A stretch of 64,000 nucleotides of DNA from Phormidium tenue FACHB-886. GTDB taxonomy: Bacteria > Cyanobacteriota > Cyanobacteriia > Elainellales > Elainellaceae. The position numbers and the translations under genes are program-made. The first letter of the stretch is position 1. The number at the start of each line of letters is the position of its first letter. This document shows positions 63,537-64,000 of the stretch, one piece after another. Location of the stretch: assembly GCF_014764505.1 (NCBI RefSeq), contig NZ_JACXWX010000004.1, positions 62,001 to 126,000 on the forward strand, in the 5' to 3' direction. The notes under the pieces are model-generated. The model searched no databases, had not been told where the DNA came from, and saw nothing but the letters and a program-made list of their open reading frames with translations.

Positions 63537-64000
63537 TGCGATCTCCTCGGTGACAGATCAAAGACCGTCCGGACGCGCACTCCGGCAATTGTTTCGGAAA
63601 AATCATTGAGGGCTTGCACTGTAAAGCCTAGCCGCAAGTTGGGAATTACCTCGAAATCGTAGAAAATCTCGCCTACATCTGAAATGCCATTGCCCAAGTC
63701 TTGCCGCAAGCTATTGCTCGAGAGTTCTCGACCGTAGCCAATCCCCAGGCGATCGGCTGGTAAAAATAAATCCAAAAACGTCACACCCACCACAAACGTA
63801 TCCCCACCCTCATCGATTGCTAAATTTTCATAGCGTCCATAGCGCCCAAAAATGCCCATGCGAATCGCAGGAATAAATAGCTCTGCGTTCACGCCATAAG
63901 CTTCTTCGCGGTCATCCTCCCGCAAGCCTCTGCCGCTGCGGACGCTGAAGATCTCCCGGAAACCGGTATCTGCCCCGCCATCGCGCCCAGTGGCGTAGGT
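63533..64000 (-). CDS. Partial outer-membrane beta-barrel protein, 3' end of gene
   Basis: This frame is open to the right edge of the window, so only the C-terminal part (about 155 residues) is seen. It shows alternating polar and hydrophobic strands with aromatic girdle residues: YGVNAELFIPAIRMGIFGRYGRY, FVVGVTFLDLFLPADRLGIGYGREL, VGEIFYDFEVIPNLRLGFTVQAL, and finally IAGVRVRTVFDLS. This resembles the end of a carbohydrate-selective porin (OprB) or other beta-barrel. The 4-base overlap with the TPR gene makes translational coupling likely. It is the candidate barrel half of BcsC; identity depends on the sequence beyond the window. Confidence 0.62.
   Translation of the reverse strand, partial: TYATGRDGGADTGFREIFSVRSGRGLREDDREEAYGVNAELFIPAIRMGIFGRYGRYENLAIDEGGDTFVVGVTFLDLFLPADRLGIGYGRELSSNSLRQDLGNGISDVGEIFYDFEVIPNLRLGFTVQALNDFSETIAGVRVRTVFDLSPRRSQ

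Noticed and set aside
1-64000. GCGATCGC octamers as a special element
   Set aside because: This is the known HIP1 sequence, abundant in most cyanobacterial genomes; it was used only as evidence of the host group.
1-64000. CRISPR array, prophage or complete insertion sequence
   Set aside because: No regularly spaced repeat array, transposase, integrase or phage structural gene was found.

Overview
The window is chromosomal DNA from a cyanobacterium, probably a filamentous or Leptolyngbya-like lineage (inferred; the genus cannot be fixed from this sequence). The evidence is direct: the HIP1 octamer GCGATCGC recurs throughout, and many genes are cyanobacterial family members: Ycf46-type AAA protein, cyAbrB regulator, FtsH2-type thylakoid protease, Flv1-type flavodiiron protein, a carotenoid-carrier homologue of the OCP C-terminal domain (CTDH), cyanophycinase, DUF3181, DUF2808 and DUF6464. 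Coding density is ordinary and most genes are housekeeping; no CRISPR array, prophage or intact insertion sequence was seen.

Layout. 0-6 kb: SNF2 helicase, small membrane protein, HerA-type ATPase. 6-11.3 kb: GAF/histidine kinase, SRPBCC protein, PsiE-type membrane protein, Flv1-type flavodiiron protein. 11.3-14.2 kb: DUF3181 and 2TM proteins, moaC, tRNA-Arg(ACG), rpmA-rplU, a cysteine-free Rrf2 regulator. 14.2-20.5 kb: two long gene-poor gaps around a cyAbrB gene, then mgtE, the CTDH gene, miaB and a DUF6464 gene. 20.5-27.9 kb: NTF2-like exported protein, murG, a small membrane protein, cphB, a Rad52-like gene and the DUF2157/GDYXXLXY membrane pair. 27.9-30.1 kb: an actin-like ParM with a small ParR-like partner and repeated motifs upstream. 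30.1-36.8 kb: ftsH, a type IV pilin-like gene, a small zinc ribbon, dusB, DUF1361 and SWIM-domain proteins. 36.8-37.5 kb: remnant of a patatin-like gene with in-frame stops. 37.5-45.3 kb: purF, purL, TonB-like protein, MscS channel, a small membrane protein. 45.3-48.5 kb: pntB and pntA. 49.4-55.9 kb: DUF2808 protein, then the run rpmH-rnpA-PH protein-yidC-jag-yceD-ycf46 and an SH3 protein. 55.9-64 kb: a cellulose synthase operon read leftwards (outer-membrane barrel gene cut by the window edge, TPR protein, BcsB, BcsA).

How the genes work together. The rpmH to ycf46 run links ribosome and RNase P components with the YidC membrane insertase and a KH/R3H RNA-binding protein. The bcs run encodes a c-di-GMP-responsive cellulose exporter (PilZ domain in BcsA) in which the TPR and outer-membrane barrel parts of BcsC appear to be separate genes joined by a 4-base overlap. 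The ParM/ParR-like pair has the gene order of a plasmid partition cassette but lies among chromosomal genes. The carotenoid-carrier homologue, Flv1-type protein, FtsH2-type protease and transhydrogenase all belong to photosynthetic redox and photoprotection physiology.

The best leads for follow-up are the ParM/ParR-like cassette and its motif array, a perfect 23-bp hairpin at 25503-25554 between divergent genes, the split BcsC arrangement, the orphan CTDH, and two terminator-like structures without a gene upstream in the 48.5-49.4 kb gap.
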